Source: an uncultured Alistipes sp. (lineage in GTDB: Bacteria; Bacteroidota; Bacteroidia; Bacteroidales; Rikenellaceae). Taken from it: 64,000 nucleotides of DNA. How positions within the stretch are numbered: position 1 is the stretch's first letter; each line of letters opens with the position of its first letter. The stretch is from assembly GCA_910587675.1 (NCBI GenBank), contig CAJUMU010000008.1, positions 1-64,000 of the forward strand, written 5' to 3'. This document shows, in pieces, positions 15,794 through 24,586 of this stretch. The notes under the pieces are model-generated. The model ran no database searches. It was not told the DNA's origin and saw only the letters and a list, made by a program, of their open reading frames with translations. The translations under genes were made by a program, and so were the position numbers.

Positions 15794-17105
15794 AGATGCT
15801 GTATCTGAGGTTATCGAACAGACGCTCTATCAGTCTGCGCTTGTTAACTATGATATCGGCTGTTCCGCTTATATTGGGCTTGAATTGTAGTTTCTGGCTG
15901 TAATTCGTCGTCAGTTCTCGGGGTAGTTCGACCACTACCATATAGGTGTTTATCGGGTTTTTCTCGGTTTGCCGAGCCTGCGGAATGAGGGAGATGTTTT
16001 TTACAATGCCCTCTACCGACCCGTATTCCATATAAGGGTAGTCATCGAGTTTGATAGTTACTTTGTCCCCGATGTTTATCTTTCCCGCTCCGCTCGACGG
16101 CAATAACACTTGCCCTACCATCTTCGATTTTTGCGGAATTATGCCGAACAGCTCTTCACCCGCTTGTATGTATTGGTTGTCGGCGATGAATTTCAAATAT
16201 TCGAGTTTGCCTTCGACGGGCGCTTTCAGGACATATCGTTGCTCCCATGCCGTTATGTTGTCGCACAGATCGTGGTATGATGTAAGTATGTCTAAGTGTA
16301 GCTGCCGCTCTTTTTCATTCTGTTCGACGTCGAGCCGAGCCAACAGATTGTTGTTTTCCGATATTTGCATACGAAGCGATGCGAGATCTTTACGCATGAT
16401 CGCCTCTTCTTGCTCCATGGTGAGCAAATCTTTATGACTAATGTCCAATTCATATTCGTAAGTGGCGACATTGTCTTTGTTCAAGGATCGATACTTATCG
16501 TTCCATTTGCGAGTTATGGCAAGTTTTCGCGACATTATGTCGAGAACTTTCTCCGTCTCTTTGCATACGCTTTCCATTCCGCGAGTGTTGTCGCGGATGC
16601 TCGCTCTTTGACGTTCGTAAACGTTGTCCCTATAATGATCGACTCTGTTTTTTAACGCGGAAAGAAATGCGTAATATTTAATGTTCAGTTCGCCCAGAAA
16701 CACTCTATTCGGAAATCTGTTTACGGCATCCGAGAAGTCGGGAGCGTCGGGGTCGAAGGCGGCGAGTAAACGTTTGATCTTGACTACATCGTCGCACGTT
16801 GCCGAATTTTGTATGATCGCTACGTAATCGTCGCGATTTACGTAATGCCGAGTGCCGGATGTCAACAAAGATATGTTTCCGACCGCGTTGGCTGTCAGTT
16901 TTACGGCAGGTGTGTCGGAACTGATATTTATTGCTCCCGTCACCGTGTCGGGGTATTTTACGATCCATCCGAACACGAGGATAAAAACCGTGAATACGAT
17001 TATTGTAAGAGACACCATTCGGCCGAATGATGTCGGCATGCGTTCGATGATATCGATAATCTCCGGGCTGGAATTCTCAGGATCGTATCGTTTTAGTTTT
17101 TTCAT
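15786..17105 (-). CDS. HlyD-family periplasmic adaptor of the peptide exporter
   Basis: A 439-residue membrane-fusion protein. One membrane helix near residues 32-52 (SLTIIVFTVFILVFGWIVKY) follows a cytoplasmic N-terminus. A beta-hairpin with AVKLTANAVGNISLLTSGT comes next, then a long coiled coil (about 110-300), then the lipoyl/barrel return strand (KAPVEGKLEYLKFIADNQYIQAGEELFGIIP) and a membrane-proximal domain with GDKVTIKLDDYPYMEYG. It links the ABC transporter to the TolC-like channel. The gene overlaps both neighbours (4 bp with the ABC gene, 8 bp with the channel), so the three are translationally coupled. Confidence 0.94.
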   Translation of the reverse strand: MKKLKRYDPENSSPEIIDIIERMPTSFGRMVSLTIIVFTVFILVFGWIVKYPDTVTGAINISSDTPAVKLTANAVGNISLLTSGTRHYVNRDDYVAIIQNSATCDDVVKIKRLLAAFDPDAPDFSDAVNRFPNRVFLGELNIKYYAFLSALKNRVDHYRDNVYERQRASIRDNTRGMESVCKETEKVLDIMSRKLAITRKWNDKYRSLNKDNVATYEYELDISHKDLLTMEQEEAIMRKDLASLRMQISENNNLLARLDVEQNEKERQLHLDILTSYHDLCDNITAWEQRYVLKAPVEGKLEYLKFIADNQYIQAGEELFGIIPQKSKMVGQVLLPSSGAGKINIGDKVTIKLDDYPYMEYGSVEGIVKNISLIPQARQTEKNPINTYMVVVELPRELTTNYSQKLQFKPNISGTADIIVNKRRLIERLFDNLRYSIYD

Positions 17106-19312
17106 ATGGAGGTGGCGGTTTTGTCGATTTCGTATTGACTGTTTATGAGTTCGTAATAATGCCTTTTATTGTTCATCAAAGTCTCGTGATCGCCCGTTTC
17201 CACTATCATACCCATGTTCATGACTATGATTTGGTCGGCATTCTTGATGGTGCTCAAACGATGGGCGATTATAACGACCGTTCTGTTTTTGAATACGTTA
17301 TTGAGCGCCTTGACTATCTTCTGTTCGTTGATTGCGTCCAACGAATTGGTGGCTTCGTCCAGAAAAAGGTAGTCGGGTTTCTTGTATAAGGCGCGGGCTA
17401 TCAGCAGTCGCTGCCGTTGTCCGCCGCTTAAACCGCGGCCCATCTCGCCGATCATGGTTTGATAGCCGTGCGGCATGGCCTCTATTTCGTGGTTGATATT
17501 GGCTGTTTGAGTCGCTTGTTTGAGGGCTTCGTAATCTATGTTCTCTTCGTTGAGCACGATATTGTTCAAGATGGTATCGTTGAAGAGTTTTCCGTCTTGC
17601 ATCACGCAACCGCATTTGGCTCGCCATTGTCGCAAGCTGATGTTGTTGAGATTCATATCGCCTATACATATATCTCCGAACGATGGACTGTAAAGTCTGA
17701 GCAGCAGTTTCAGAAGCGTCGTTTTCCCGCAACCGCTGTTCCCGACTATTGCGGTGACTTTGCCTTCAGGTATTTTCATGAATATGTTTCTGAGCACGAG
17801 CGGGGCCGTGGGCGAGTACTGAAAGCATAGATTCCGGATCGTCAGATCTTTGCTCGACGGTATGTCTATATTGTCGGAGATTACGGACGATGTGTCGTCT
17901 TCATCCTTGAGTTTGTGGATCTCGTTTATTCGCATGAAACTGATTTTTGCGTACTGTGCAGATTGGATGAATCCCACGAGTTGCGCCACCGGCCCGTTCA
18001 GCATGCCCATGATGAATTGGGTGGATATCATGATTCCGAACGATATCTCGCCGTTGATTACGGCCGTCGCGCAAAAAAACGTCACGGCTATGTTCTGTAA
18101 ATTGCTTATGAATTGCGATCCCAATACTTGCGCATTGTTGATTTTAAGGATCTTGATATTCAGTCTGTATATTCTGGCTTGAATTGCCTCCCATTTCCAT
18201 CGTTTGGCATCTTCGTAATTATTGTTTTTTATCTCCGATATATTTCCTATGGTCTCTACCCAATAGCTCTGGTTCTTGGCATTCAGGTCGAAATACTCCC
18301 AGTCGAGTTTTTTCCTGATATTCAGAAATGTGAGGATCCACAGTATGTATAGGATACTGCCGATTAAAAAAATGAAAAATATATTCGCGTTGTATACGAG
18401 AAGTATGATCGAGAAAACGACGAAAGTAATGGACGAAAACAACATCCCCAAAGAGTTGTTTATTACGAAGCTGCGAATGTGTTCGTGGTCATAAGCGCGT
18501 TGGAGGATATCCCCGACCAGTTTGTTCTCGAAAAAACTGGTCGGTAATTTCATTAACTTTATCAGATAATCCGAAATAAGGGATATGTTTACCCTCGACG
18601 ATACGTGTAACAACACCCAATCTCGCATTATGTTGGAAAGCGTTATGCTTAACAACAATACGACGTTTCCTATAAGCATTAAATTGATGAACGATATATC
18701 GCCCGTGTAGATGCCGATATCGATTACCGATTTGGAGATGAACGGCAGAAGCGCCTGCAATCCCGTGGCGATAAGCATCACGATAAACAGTATTCCGAAT
18801 GCTTTTTTATACGGGGTGAAATAGCTTAGCAGGTTTTCGAAACTCTTTAATCGTTCCACTCTTTCGTTGGCTTCTATCTGCTTGAAGTTGGCCATCGGCT
18901 CCAATGCCATGACTATCCCGATATCGGTTGCCGTCTTACACCAGTTATTCCGGAATTCTTGATGCGAATACGATATGAGTCCCTTGGCGGGGTCGGATAC
19001 GTGTATTTTCTTTTCCGTCGCTTTGTAAACCACGACGAAGTGGTCGTTGTTCCAGTGTATTATGCACGGAAGAGGCACCTTTTGTATAAGGTCTTTCAGC
19101 GTCGCTTTAACGGATACGGTGCGAAGTCCTATTTTTTCCGCCGCATAGCTTATGTCATAAAGCGAGACTCCTTCTCGGGTTATGCCGCACAAGTCTCTTA
19201 AATATTGGAGAGAGTAATATTTTCCATAGTATTTAGATATAATTTTTAGACATGCGGGACCGCAATCCTTGGCATCCATCTGAAATTCGTGGGGGAATTT
19301 TGTGATTTTCAT
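17102..19312 (-). CDS. Peptidase-containing ABC transporter (C39 bacteriocin-type exporter)
   Basis: A 736-residue PCAT. Residues 1-130 are a C39 peptidase with Gln11, catalytic Cys17 (DAKDCGPACL), His91 (NNDHFVVVY) and Asp107 (VSDPAKG), all intact. Six membrane helices follow (about 165-450). The ATPase has Walker A GNSGCGKTTLL, signature LSGGQRQRLL, Walker B DYLFLDEAT and the H-loop IIAHRLST. Proteins of this type cut leaders after a Gly-Gly and export the remainder. The leader-bearing gene at 21837 is the obvious substrate. Transcribed away from the cargo operon from a shared palindromic promoter. Confidence 0.97.
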   Translation of the reverse strand: MKITKFPHEFQMDAKDCGPACLKIISKYYGKYYSLQYLRDLCGITREGVSLYDISYAAEKIGLRTVSVKATLKDLIQKVPLPCIIHWNNDHFVVVYKATEKKIHVSDPAKGLISYSHQEFRNNWCKTATDIGIVMALEPMANFKQIEANERVERLKSFENLLSYFTPYKKAFGILFIVMLIATGLQALLPFISKSVIDIGIYTGDISFINLMLIGNVVLLLSITLSNIMRDWVLLHVSSRVNISLISDYLIKLMKLPTSFFENKLVGDILQRAYDHEHIRSFVINNSLGMLFSSITFVVFSIILLVYNANIFFIFLIGSILYILWILTFLNIRKKLDWEYFDLNAKNQSYWVETIGNISEIKNNNYEDAKRWKWEAIQARIYRLNIKILKINNAQVLGSQFISNLQNIAVTFFCATAVINGEISFGIMISTQFIMGMLNGPVAQLVGFIQSAQYAKISFMRINEIHKLKDEDDTSSVISDNIDIPSSKDLTIRNLCFQYSPTAPLVLRNIFMKIPEGKVTAIVGNSGCGKTTLLKLLLRLYSPSFGDICIGDMNLNNISLRQWRAKCGCVMQDGKLFNDTILNNIVLNEENIDYEALKQATQTANINHEIEAMPHGYQTMIGEMGRGLSGGQRQRLLIARALYKKPDYLFLDEATNSLDAINEQKIVKALNNVFKNRTVVIIAHRLSTIKNADQIIVMNMGMIVETGDHETLMNNKRHYYELINSQYEIDKTATSI

Positions 19313-19330
19313 TATTTTGTCGGGTTTTCA

Positions 19331-19369
19331 TTTGCGAAATTAATAAAAAGATGTATATTTGCAAATATA
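19331..19369 (+). promoter_or_regulatory. Divergent palindromic promoter between exporter and cargo operons
   Basis: Rightward promoter: TTTG (19331-19334), 19 bp, TATATTTG (19354-19361). The next eight bases, CAAATATA, complete a perfect 16-bp palindrome, so the minus strand also reads TATATTTG (19362-19369), 50 bp before the exporter start. The leftward promoter lacks an obvious TTTG -33 box. The two -7 elements abut. Confidence 0.8.
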
Positions 19370-19392
19370 TATCCTATGAACTATTCGATGCT

Positions 19393-19961
19393 ATGAAAAA
19401 AATTAACAAAATTAAACATCGATGCCCTTAAGAATGAAAATCCGGTTTTGAGCACTATCGAAGAGAGGATGATTACCGGAGGTGGATCCGGAGATTGCTT
19501 GTATTATTCATTGTCGTATGTGACGGGTTACAGTATCGATTCCATCAGGGATACCTATGCCCTTTATTTGTATAAATTGAATTGCGGCGATATGGGAAGC
19601 ATTCCGTGCGGCGGATCGCTCGAAGGCAATGCTCTGTATAAGGCTTGTGTGGAGATGGCCAATAGCGGAGTCAGCAGCGAACATCAAAAATGGCTTATGG
19701 ATCAATACGGATTCCATATGGGATGTGATGCGGGTGACCAATGCGGATTCACCAAGGCTATTTATTAATTACCGTTATGGCGAAACAGAAGGCCATTCGA
19801 TCGTTCTGGAGATGAATTGCGGCAATATGATATATGTAGATAAACAACAAAATACATCTGGTAATATGGTATTTATGACAGACGGTAATGGTGCGTCTTA
19901 TTTTTACATGTACGGTAAAAAGATTACGGACTTCATGATATTTCACAATTGCGGCATATAA
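19393..19961 (+). pseudogene. Broken double-glycine-leader, C39/papain-like cargo gene (copy 1)
   Basis: From the ATG at 19393 the frame is lost after a run of seven A residues (19396-19402). With six A residues the translation begins MKKLTKLNIDALKNE, nearly the same as copy 2 at 21837. Past that point the frame gives PVLSTIEERMITGG and GDCLYYSLSYVTGYSID, then stops at 19766-19768. Dropping one T at 19765-19766 restores NYRYGETEGHSIVLEM to a stop at 19961. Thus two single-base insertions break an otherwise full-length homologue of copy 2. Either the gene has decayed, or the first is a slippage site and the second an error. A TTG start at 19448 would remove most of the leader and is unlikely. 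Confidence 0.82.
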
Positions 19962-19972
19962 TTAAAAACGAT

Positions 19973-21811
19973 ATGATAAGGACATTCTTGGGGGCAACTC
20001 GGCGGCGGGCATATGCGTTGATTGTCGTTGCATTTTGCATGCAACTCTCCGTATATGCCCAGAGTCAGACTGACGATGCGGATTCGAAATCGTTGTGTAT
20101 ACCGATAAGAACCGGCGTTTTAACCAACGGTATCATATCATACGATAACTCCGTAAAGACTCCATGGGGCGATGCCTTGTCCATAAGGCGCGACGGAAAG
20201 TTCGATTCGATACCCGTAAATGCAAGTTTCAGCAAGCAGGTCGTAATCTCCGAATACGACGGTGATGGTTGTGAAATAACACTGAAGAGCAAGGGCTACA
20301 AAGCCGGTGAGATATGTTTGCGGGTACGTGGATACGATCCTCGGGAGAGGGAAGTTTTGGACGTGCGGTCTACAAGTCGGCTTGTGGACAACGAATGGAC
20401 GGCAACCTCGGTTCGGATCGATTTGTCCGATAATCCGAGAATGTTGAGTTTGGATATGTACTATCGAGGCGATAATGCTTCTGCGGATCAAACGTTGTGG
20501 CTTAGCGACATCGGGTTTCGGTTCGACGGCGAATACATTCCGAGCGATCTCTCTTTGGATGCCCGAAATATCGTGGATCTGAATGGGCGCGGACTCTCGA
20601 AAATCATAAAAACTGACCTTGTGAATTGCCGTATAGTCGGATTGGGAGAGAGTATCAAAGGCTCTCGATCTATTCAGGAGGCTCGATATGATTTCTGCAA
20701 GGCCTTGATTCGCGACGGAAAATGCCGTTTTGTGGTTCTTGACAATAATATGAATGCGTTGCTTTGGGATTTATACGTTCAAGGAATGGGCGAGTATGCC
20801 GACACATACAGAGGATTGGAGCGTAAGCCGAGCGCCAAATTACTCGATGCCGAGGCGTTGCACTCCTTTATGGATTGGATCCGTGATTACAATTCAACCC
20901 GAAAACCGTCGGATCGGGTACATGTTACCGATTTGATAGGCAGGGTGCAGGGGTTAGAACTGGTGCACTATTTTTCGACCCTTCTCGGTGAGAATGACGG
21001 CGCACGATACATGGTGGATGCTTATGACCTTAAGATAGAAGAGTTGCTCGCAAGAATAAAGACCGACAGCGATTTGATGAAATTGCTCGGCGAGACAGGC
21101 CGTGACCTGTTGGTTGCTACACTCGAAAATACGACTTCGGAATACAGTTACGTCATAGGTACCATAGGCTCGCGTACGCGGATCGTTAAATGGATGGAAT
21201 ATTTAAGTAGCCGATTCGGCGAAGGGCATAATATCGCTATTTTAGCCGACGGCGATGAGATTTCGTATTTTGCAGGAGCCGCGCATTACAGACAGTTTGA
21301 ATCGACTGAAACGAGCGAGTCGACGGAGTATTCGGGCAATCGGAACAGAGTGGCTTACGAGGCCCGCACTCTGGGGCAGGAGTTACGCGAGAGTTTCGGC
21401 AGCGGATATTTCGCGATTGACTTTACCGCGGGAAAGGGAACCTCGCTGAAATTAAGAAAAATGATATTTGCTCCGGCCGTCGAGTCTGAATTGGAGACGG
21501 CTCCCCTTATAAGTTTCGAGAATGCCGCACTGAAAACGGGCAAAGAGTTGTTCTATTGCCCGTCGCAAGCGGCGGATCGGACTTACATGCTATCGTGCGG
21601 CTCGTCGTTAGGAGACTCTCAATATAAACTGCGTAATGTCAGAGGGCGTTTCGGAGCCTATGTGTTCGTTCGTGAGAGCGTCGCAGCCGACATAACCTAC
21701 AAGGGCACTCGCGGCGAGTTCCAAGATGCGCTGCCGATTAACGGCGATGTCAATTATGGCCAACAGCATGTGGAAAATATGATCGCCCGCCTGCGCGAGA
21801 TGTTGAAGTAA
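19973..21811 (+). CDS. Secreted erythromycin-esterase-like protein lacking catalytic residues (copy 1)
   Basis: A 612-residue protein. The start at 19973 gives a signal peptide (RRRAYALIVVAFCMQLSVYA, cut before QSQ). Residues about 75-200 look like a jelly-roll ending in LWLSDIGFRFDGEYI. From about 220 the pattern is that of the erythromycin-esterase family (PF05139): IVGLGESIKGSRSIQEARYD, WDLYVQGMGEYADTYRGL, FMDWIRDYNS and RTLGQELRESFGSGYFAIDF. In EreA/EreB the motif is GExxHG with a catalytic His; here it is GESIKG (Lys), and the later HNxH-like site is ADGDE. A hydrolase activity like Ere is therefore unlikely. It begins 11 bp after the broken cargo gene and ends ARLREMLK like copy 2. Confidence 0.8.
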   Translation: MIRTFLGATRRRAYALIVVAFCMQLSVYAQSQTDDADSKSLCIPIRTGVLTNGIISYDNSVKTPWGDALSIRRDGKFDSIPVNASFSKQVVISEYDGDGCEITLKSKGYKAGEICLRVRGYDPREREVLDVRSTSRLVDNEWTATSVRIDLSDNPRMLSLDMYYRGDNASADQTLWLSDIGFRFDGEYIPSDLSLDARNIVDLNGRGLSKIIKTDLVNCRIVGLGESIKGSRSIQEARYDFCKALIRDGKCRFVVLDNNMNALLWDLYVQGMGEYADTYRGLERKPSAKLLDAEALHSFMDWIRDYNSTRKPSDRVHVTDLIGRVQGLELVHYFSTLLGENDGARYMVDAYDLKIEELLARIKTDSDLMKLLGETGRDLLVATLENTTSEYSYVIGTIGSRTRIVKWMEYLSSRFGEGHNIAILADGDEISYFAGAAHYRQFESTETSESTEYSGNRNRVAYEARTLGQELRESFGSGYFAIDFTAGKGTSLKLRKMIFAPAVESELETAPLISFENAALKTGKELFYCPSQAADRTYMLSCGSSLGDSQYKLRNVRGRFGAYVFVRESVAADITYKGTRGEFQDALPINGDVNYGQQHVENMIARLREMLK

Positions 21812-21836
21812 TCGTAATCGCCTAACCCATGTAATT

Positions 21837-22433
21837 ATGAAGAGATTAACAAAACTTAACATAGACGCGCTGAAGAGAGAAGTGCCTGTTTTGAGCACTA
21901 TCGAAGAGCGAATAATCACGGGTGGTAACGGACAAGGAGATTGTTTGTATTATACGATCGCTTTTTTAACCGGTAATAGTATCGAATCCGTCCGGCAAAA
22001 ATACATAATGTATTTGTATCAAACAGAATATTCCGGTGATGTGGGAAGCCTTTCGTGCGGAGGGAATAACGAGAATAACGAAGATTATATGGCTTGTGTC
22101 GCTATGGCCGACAAAGGCGTTCGAAGTAAGGATCAAGAGTGGCTCATGGCTCAATACGGTTTCTCGATGTCGGATTTACCCAGTGATGATTGCGGCTCTT
22201 CTGCCCAAGTTTCCGGAGATTATATATTCAATTACCGATATTCAATCGATGAGGGACATTCCGTTATACTGAAGTTGGTGAATAGTAATGGCGATTACAT
22301 ATTCTATGATCCGCAATTGGGCAAACACGATGTAATGATGAAGAATATTGATAAAGATGGAAATGTATATTATACTATTTACGGAAAAGTCGTATTGGAG
22401 TATGATTTGTATAAATTAGTAAAGAACAAATAA
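21837..22433 (+). CDS. Double-glycine-leader protein with C39/papain-like domain (exported cargo)
   Basis: A 198-residue protein. The first 30 residues are a leader of the Bacteroidetes natural-product-precursor type (MKRLTKLNIDALKRE, then LSTIEERIITGG), with the Gly29-Gly30 cut expected of a C39 peptidase. The remaining 168 residues are far longer than a usual peptide. They hold a GDCLYY motif (Cys36), EGHSVILKL (His141) and FYDPQLG (Asp158). The Cys...His...17...Asp-Pro pattern is that of C39/papain-like peptidases, with the same His-to-Asp spacing (within one residue) as the peptidase in the exporter. Other cysteines: 74, 87, 119. Probably processed and exported by the adjacent PCAT system. 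Function of the mature protein (toxin, peptidase, inactive scaffold) is unknown. Confidence 0.82.
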   Translation: MKRLTKLNIDALKREVPVLSTIEERIITGGNGQGDCLYYTIAFLTGNSIESVRQKYIMYLYQTEYSGDVGSLSCGGNNENNEDYMACVAMADKGVRSKDQEWLMAQYGFSMSDLPSDDCGSSAQVSGDYIFNYRYSIDEGHSVILKLVNSNGDYIFYDPQLGKHDVMMKNIDKDGNVYYTIYGKVVLEYDLYKLVKNK

Positions 22434-22437
22434 ATAT

Positions 22438-24543
22438 ATGAAATACGTAGATAGGCTATGCGTTATTCTGTCTGTATTGGCGGTAACGGATTCCGCGGAA
22501 AGCATATATGCCCAGAATCGGGTTGACGGAAATGAAGTGCGGTACGATAATTCTGTGCACGGTAAAAATTCCGACCGGATTGGGCATACGCATGATGCGG
22601 TTATGTCCGGGCGTGAAAAAAAACAGAAACTTAAGATCGCCGCGTCGAATAAAGATTCCATATATTTTTCGCCCGAAAGTATAATGGTGCCTGCAAGGGG
22701 CGGGTCGGCATATTCCGATTGTGGAGATAGCTGGGCGGAAACGTATGATCTGACGTTCCGCAATTCGATCGACGAGAATGGGATATTCGACGCGGGTAAG
22801 GAGCTTATCTATCCTACCGATTTGCAGTATCATGAGTTCGATACGACGATTACTATAAACGGAGGGCATCCCATAAAATTTTCCCGCGGCAAGTTGCCGT
22901 TGTCTTTGTATGTGAGTGTCTGCAAGGATATAATGTTGCCCGAATGCGGGAAAGAGGGCAAATGCGAGGTGATTCTGACGAGTATGGGGTATAACGCTGC
23001 CGACATCGAGTTGCGCGTTCGCGGTTACGACGGTAGCGAGGCGGAAGTTGCCGATGTCAGGTCGACGGGAGTTCATCGGGACAGCCTTTGGCGCGAAACG
23101 AGTGTGATTCTGGATTTGAAGGATGATCCCAAAATGTTGCGCGTTAATGTGGATTACGCGGGCGATACCACAGCTGTTCAAAATTTGTGGTTGGGTGGTA
23201 TTGCCGTTCGGATCGACGGCGAAGATATCGGCGAATGGGATTTTCGCGAGCGACTGGCCGAGGTTCCTCCTACTCTCGATCCGAATTACATTTTGCCGCT
23301 TGATCGCCATGGCTCCATATCATCCTTAAGGCAGGATTTGGCTGGTTGCCGTGTGGTCGGTCTCGGTCACGGCATACGAGGTTCGCGATCTTTGCAGCAG
23401 GCGGAATACGATTTCTGCAAAATGTTGATCGATAAGTGCGATTGTCGGTTTATCGTCCTTGAGAGCGGTATGAATTCACTGCTCTGGGACCTTTATGTTC
23501 AAGGCATCGGGGGCTATGCCGACGAATATGCGGGATTGAGACGCGTGCCGAGCAACAAATTGCTGGATGCTGACGCACTGCACGCTTTTATGGATTGGAT
23601 TCGAGCCTTTAACTCGAAACGCAAAGAGTCGGAGCGCGTACATGTTGTGAGTCTGTCGGGCGCGGCCTCTCCGATAGAACTCACGCACTATTTTTCGATA
23701 GTTTTGGGTGAGAAAAGGGGCGCTCGATATATGGTCTGCGCGTACGATAAACGGTATGACGAGTTGCTGGAGACGTTGCAAGGCGATAACCATCTGTCGA
23801 AGAAGCTGGGGCGGATATCGTATGATATTTTGGTTTCGGCCGTAAAATACGCTGCACAACCGCAGTCGGCTTTTTCACCCGCCGAGATCGAAAAGCAATA
23901 TGACGATAGGGTTTTGAGGAATATCTCCGATCTGGATGCCATGTCGGACGATGACGGGCCTGTCGCCATAATCGCCGACGGGAACGAAATATCGTATTTC
24001 GACTTGTTGCAATTATCGCCTTTCGAGCCTTCGGGGTTGTGGAAAGAGTCTTACGAGCGAGAGTTGGGCCGCGACGGTTTGGAGGCGAAAAAGAATAATA
24101 TGTCTCGCACGTTGGGGCAAGATTTGCGAGCGAGATTTGGCGATGCTTATATGGGCATATGTTTCGTCGCGGGAACCGGCGAGTGTCTTTCATACGGTTC
24201 GGAGCCGTTCGCCGACCCTCGAATCATGCAATTGGAGGAGGCGCCCGCAACGAGTCTGGAGAGCGCGGCAATGCGTGCGACGGGTGGTGGTGGAACGTTT
24301 TATTATCCCGCCCATGCCGTGGGGGATGGTATTCACATGTTGTCGTGTAGTGCCGGAAGAGGTCCGCGGTATATGTTGCGAGATGTCAAAAGACGTTTCG
24401 GGGCTTATGTATTCGTATCGGAGAGTGTCGCGGCGGATTTGACATACAAGGATGCGCGTGCCGAAAATCCTCTTAAGAATAACGATCGCGACATGCGAGA
24501 GATGAAAACAACGATCGCCCGCCTGCGCGAGGAGTTGAAATAA
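22438..24543 (+). CDS. Secreted erythromycin-esterase-like protein lacking catalytic residues (copy 2)
   Basis: A 701-residue paralogue of the product at 19973, starting 4 bp after the intact cargo gene. Signal peptide at residues 1-25 (ending ESIYA before QNR), a variable extension to about 95, a jelly-roll (about 110-265, with NLWLGGIAVRIDGEDI) and an Ere-like domain: VVGLGHGIRGSRSLQQAEYD, FIVLESGMNSLLWDLYVQG, AFMDWIRAFNS, RTLGQDLRARFGDAYMGICF. Here both residues of the GExxHG motif are changed (GHGIRG, His311 and Arg314), while the Glu of IVLE is kept; the downstream His site is ADGNE. So it keeps the fold but probably not Ere chemistry. Ends ARLREELK. Confidence 0.8.
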   Translation: MKYVDRLCVILSVLAVTDSAESIYAQNRVDGNEVRYDNSVHGKNSDRIGHTHDAVMSGREKKQKLKIAASNKDSIYFSPESIMVPARGGSAYSDCGDSWAETYDLTFRNSIDENGIFDAGKELIYPTDLQYHEFDTTITINGGHPIKFSRGKLPLSLYVSVCKDIMLPECGKEGKCEVILTSMGYNAADIELRVRGYDGSEAEVADVRSTGVHRDSLWRETSVILDLKDDPKMLRVNVDYAGDTTAVQNLWLGGIAVRIDGEDIGEWDFRERLAEVPPTLDPNYILPLDRHGSISSLRQDLAGCRVVGLGHGIRGSRSLQQAEYDFCKMLIDKCDCRFIVLESGMNSLLWDLYVQGIGGYADEYAGLRRVPSNKLLDADALHAFMDWIRAFNSKRKESERVHVVSLSGAASPIELTHYFSIVLGEKRGARYMVCAYDKRYDELLETLQGDNHLSKKLGRISYDILVSAVKYAAQPQSAFSPAEIEKQYDDRVLRNISDLDAMSDDDGPVAIIADGNEISYFDLLQLSPFEPSGLWKESYERELGRDGLEAKKNNMSRTLGQDLRARFGDAYMGICFVAGTGECLSYGSEPFADPRIMQLEEAPATSLESAAMRATGGGGTFYYPAHAVGDGIHMLSCSAGRGPRYMLRDVKRRFGAYVFVSESVAADLTYKDARAENPLKNNDRDMREMKTTIARLREELK

Positions 24544-24586
24544 CCGACATCGGATTATCGAATTTGCAATTAACCCGAACAGAGAA

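Noticed and set aside
19448..19768. A complete small gene starting TTG at 19448
   Set aside because: It would lack most of the leader seen in copy 2 and the His/Asp part; the two-frameshift pseudogene explains it better.
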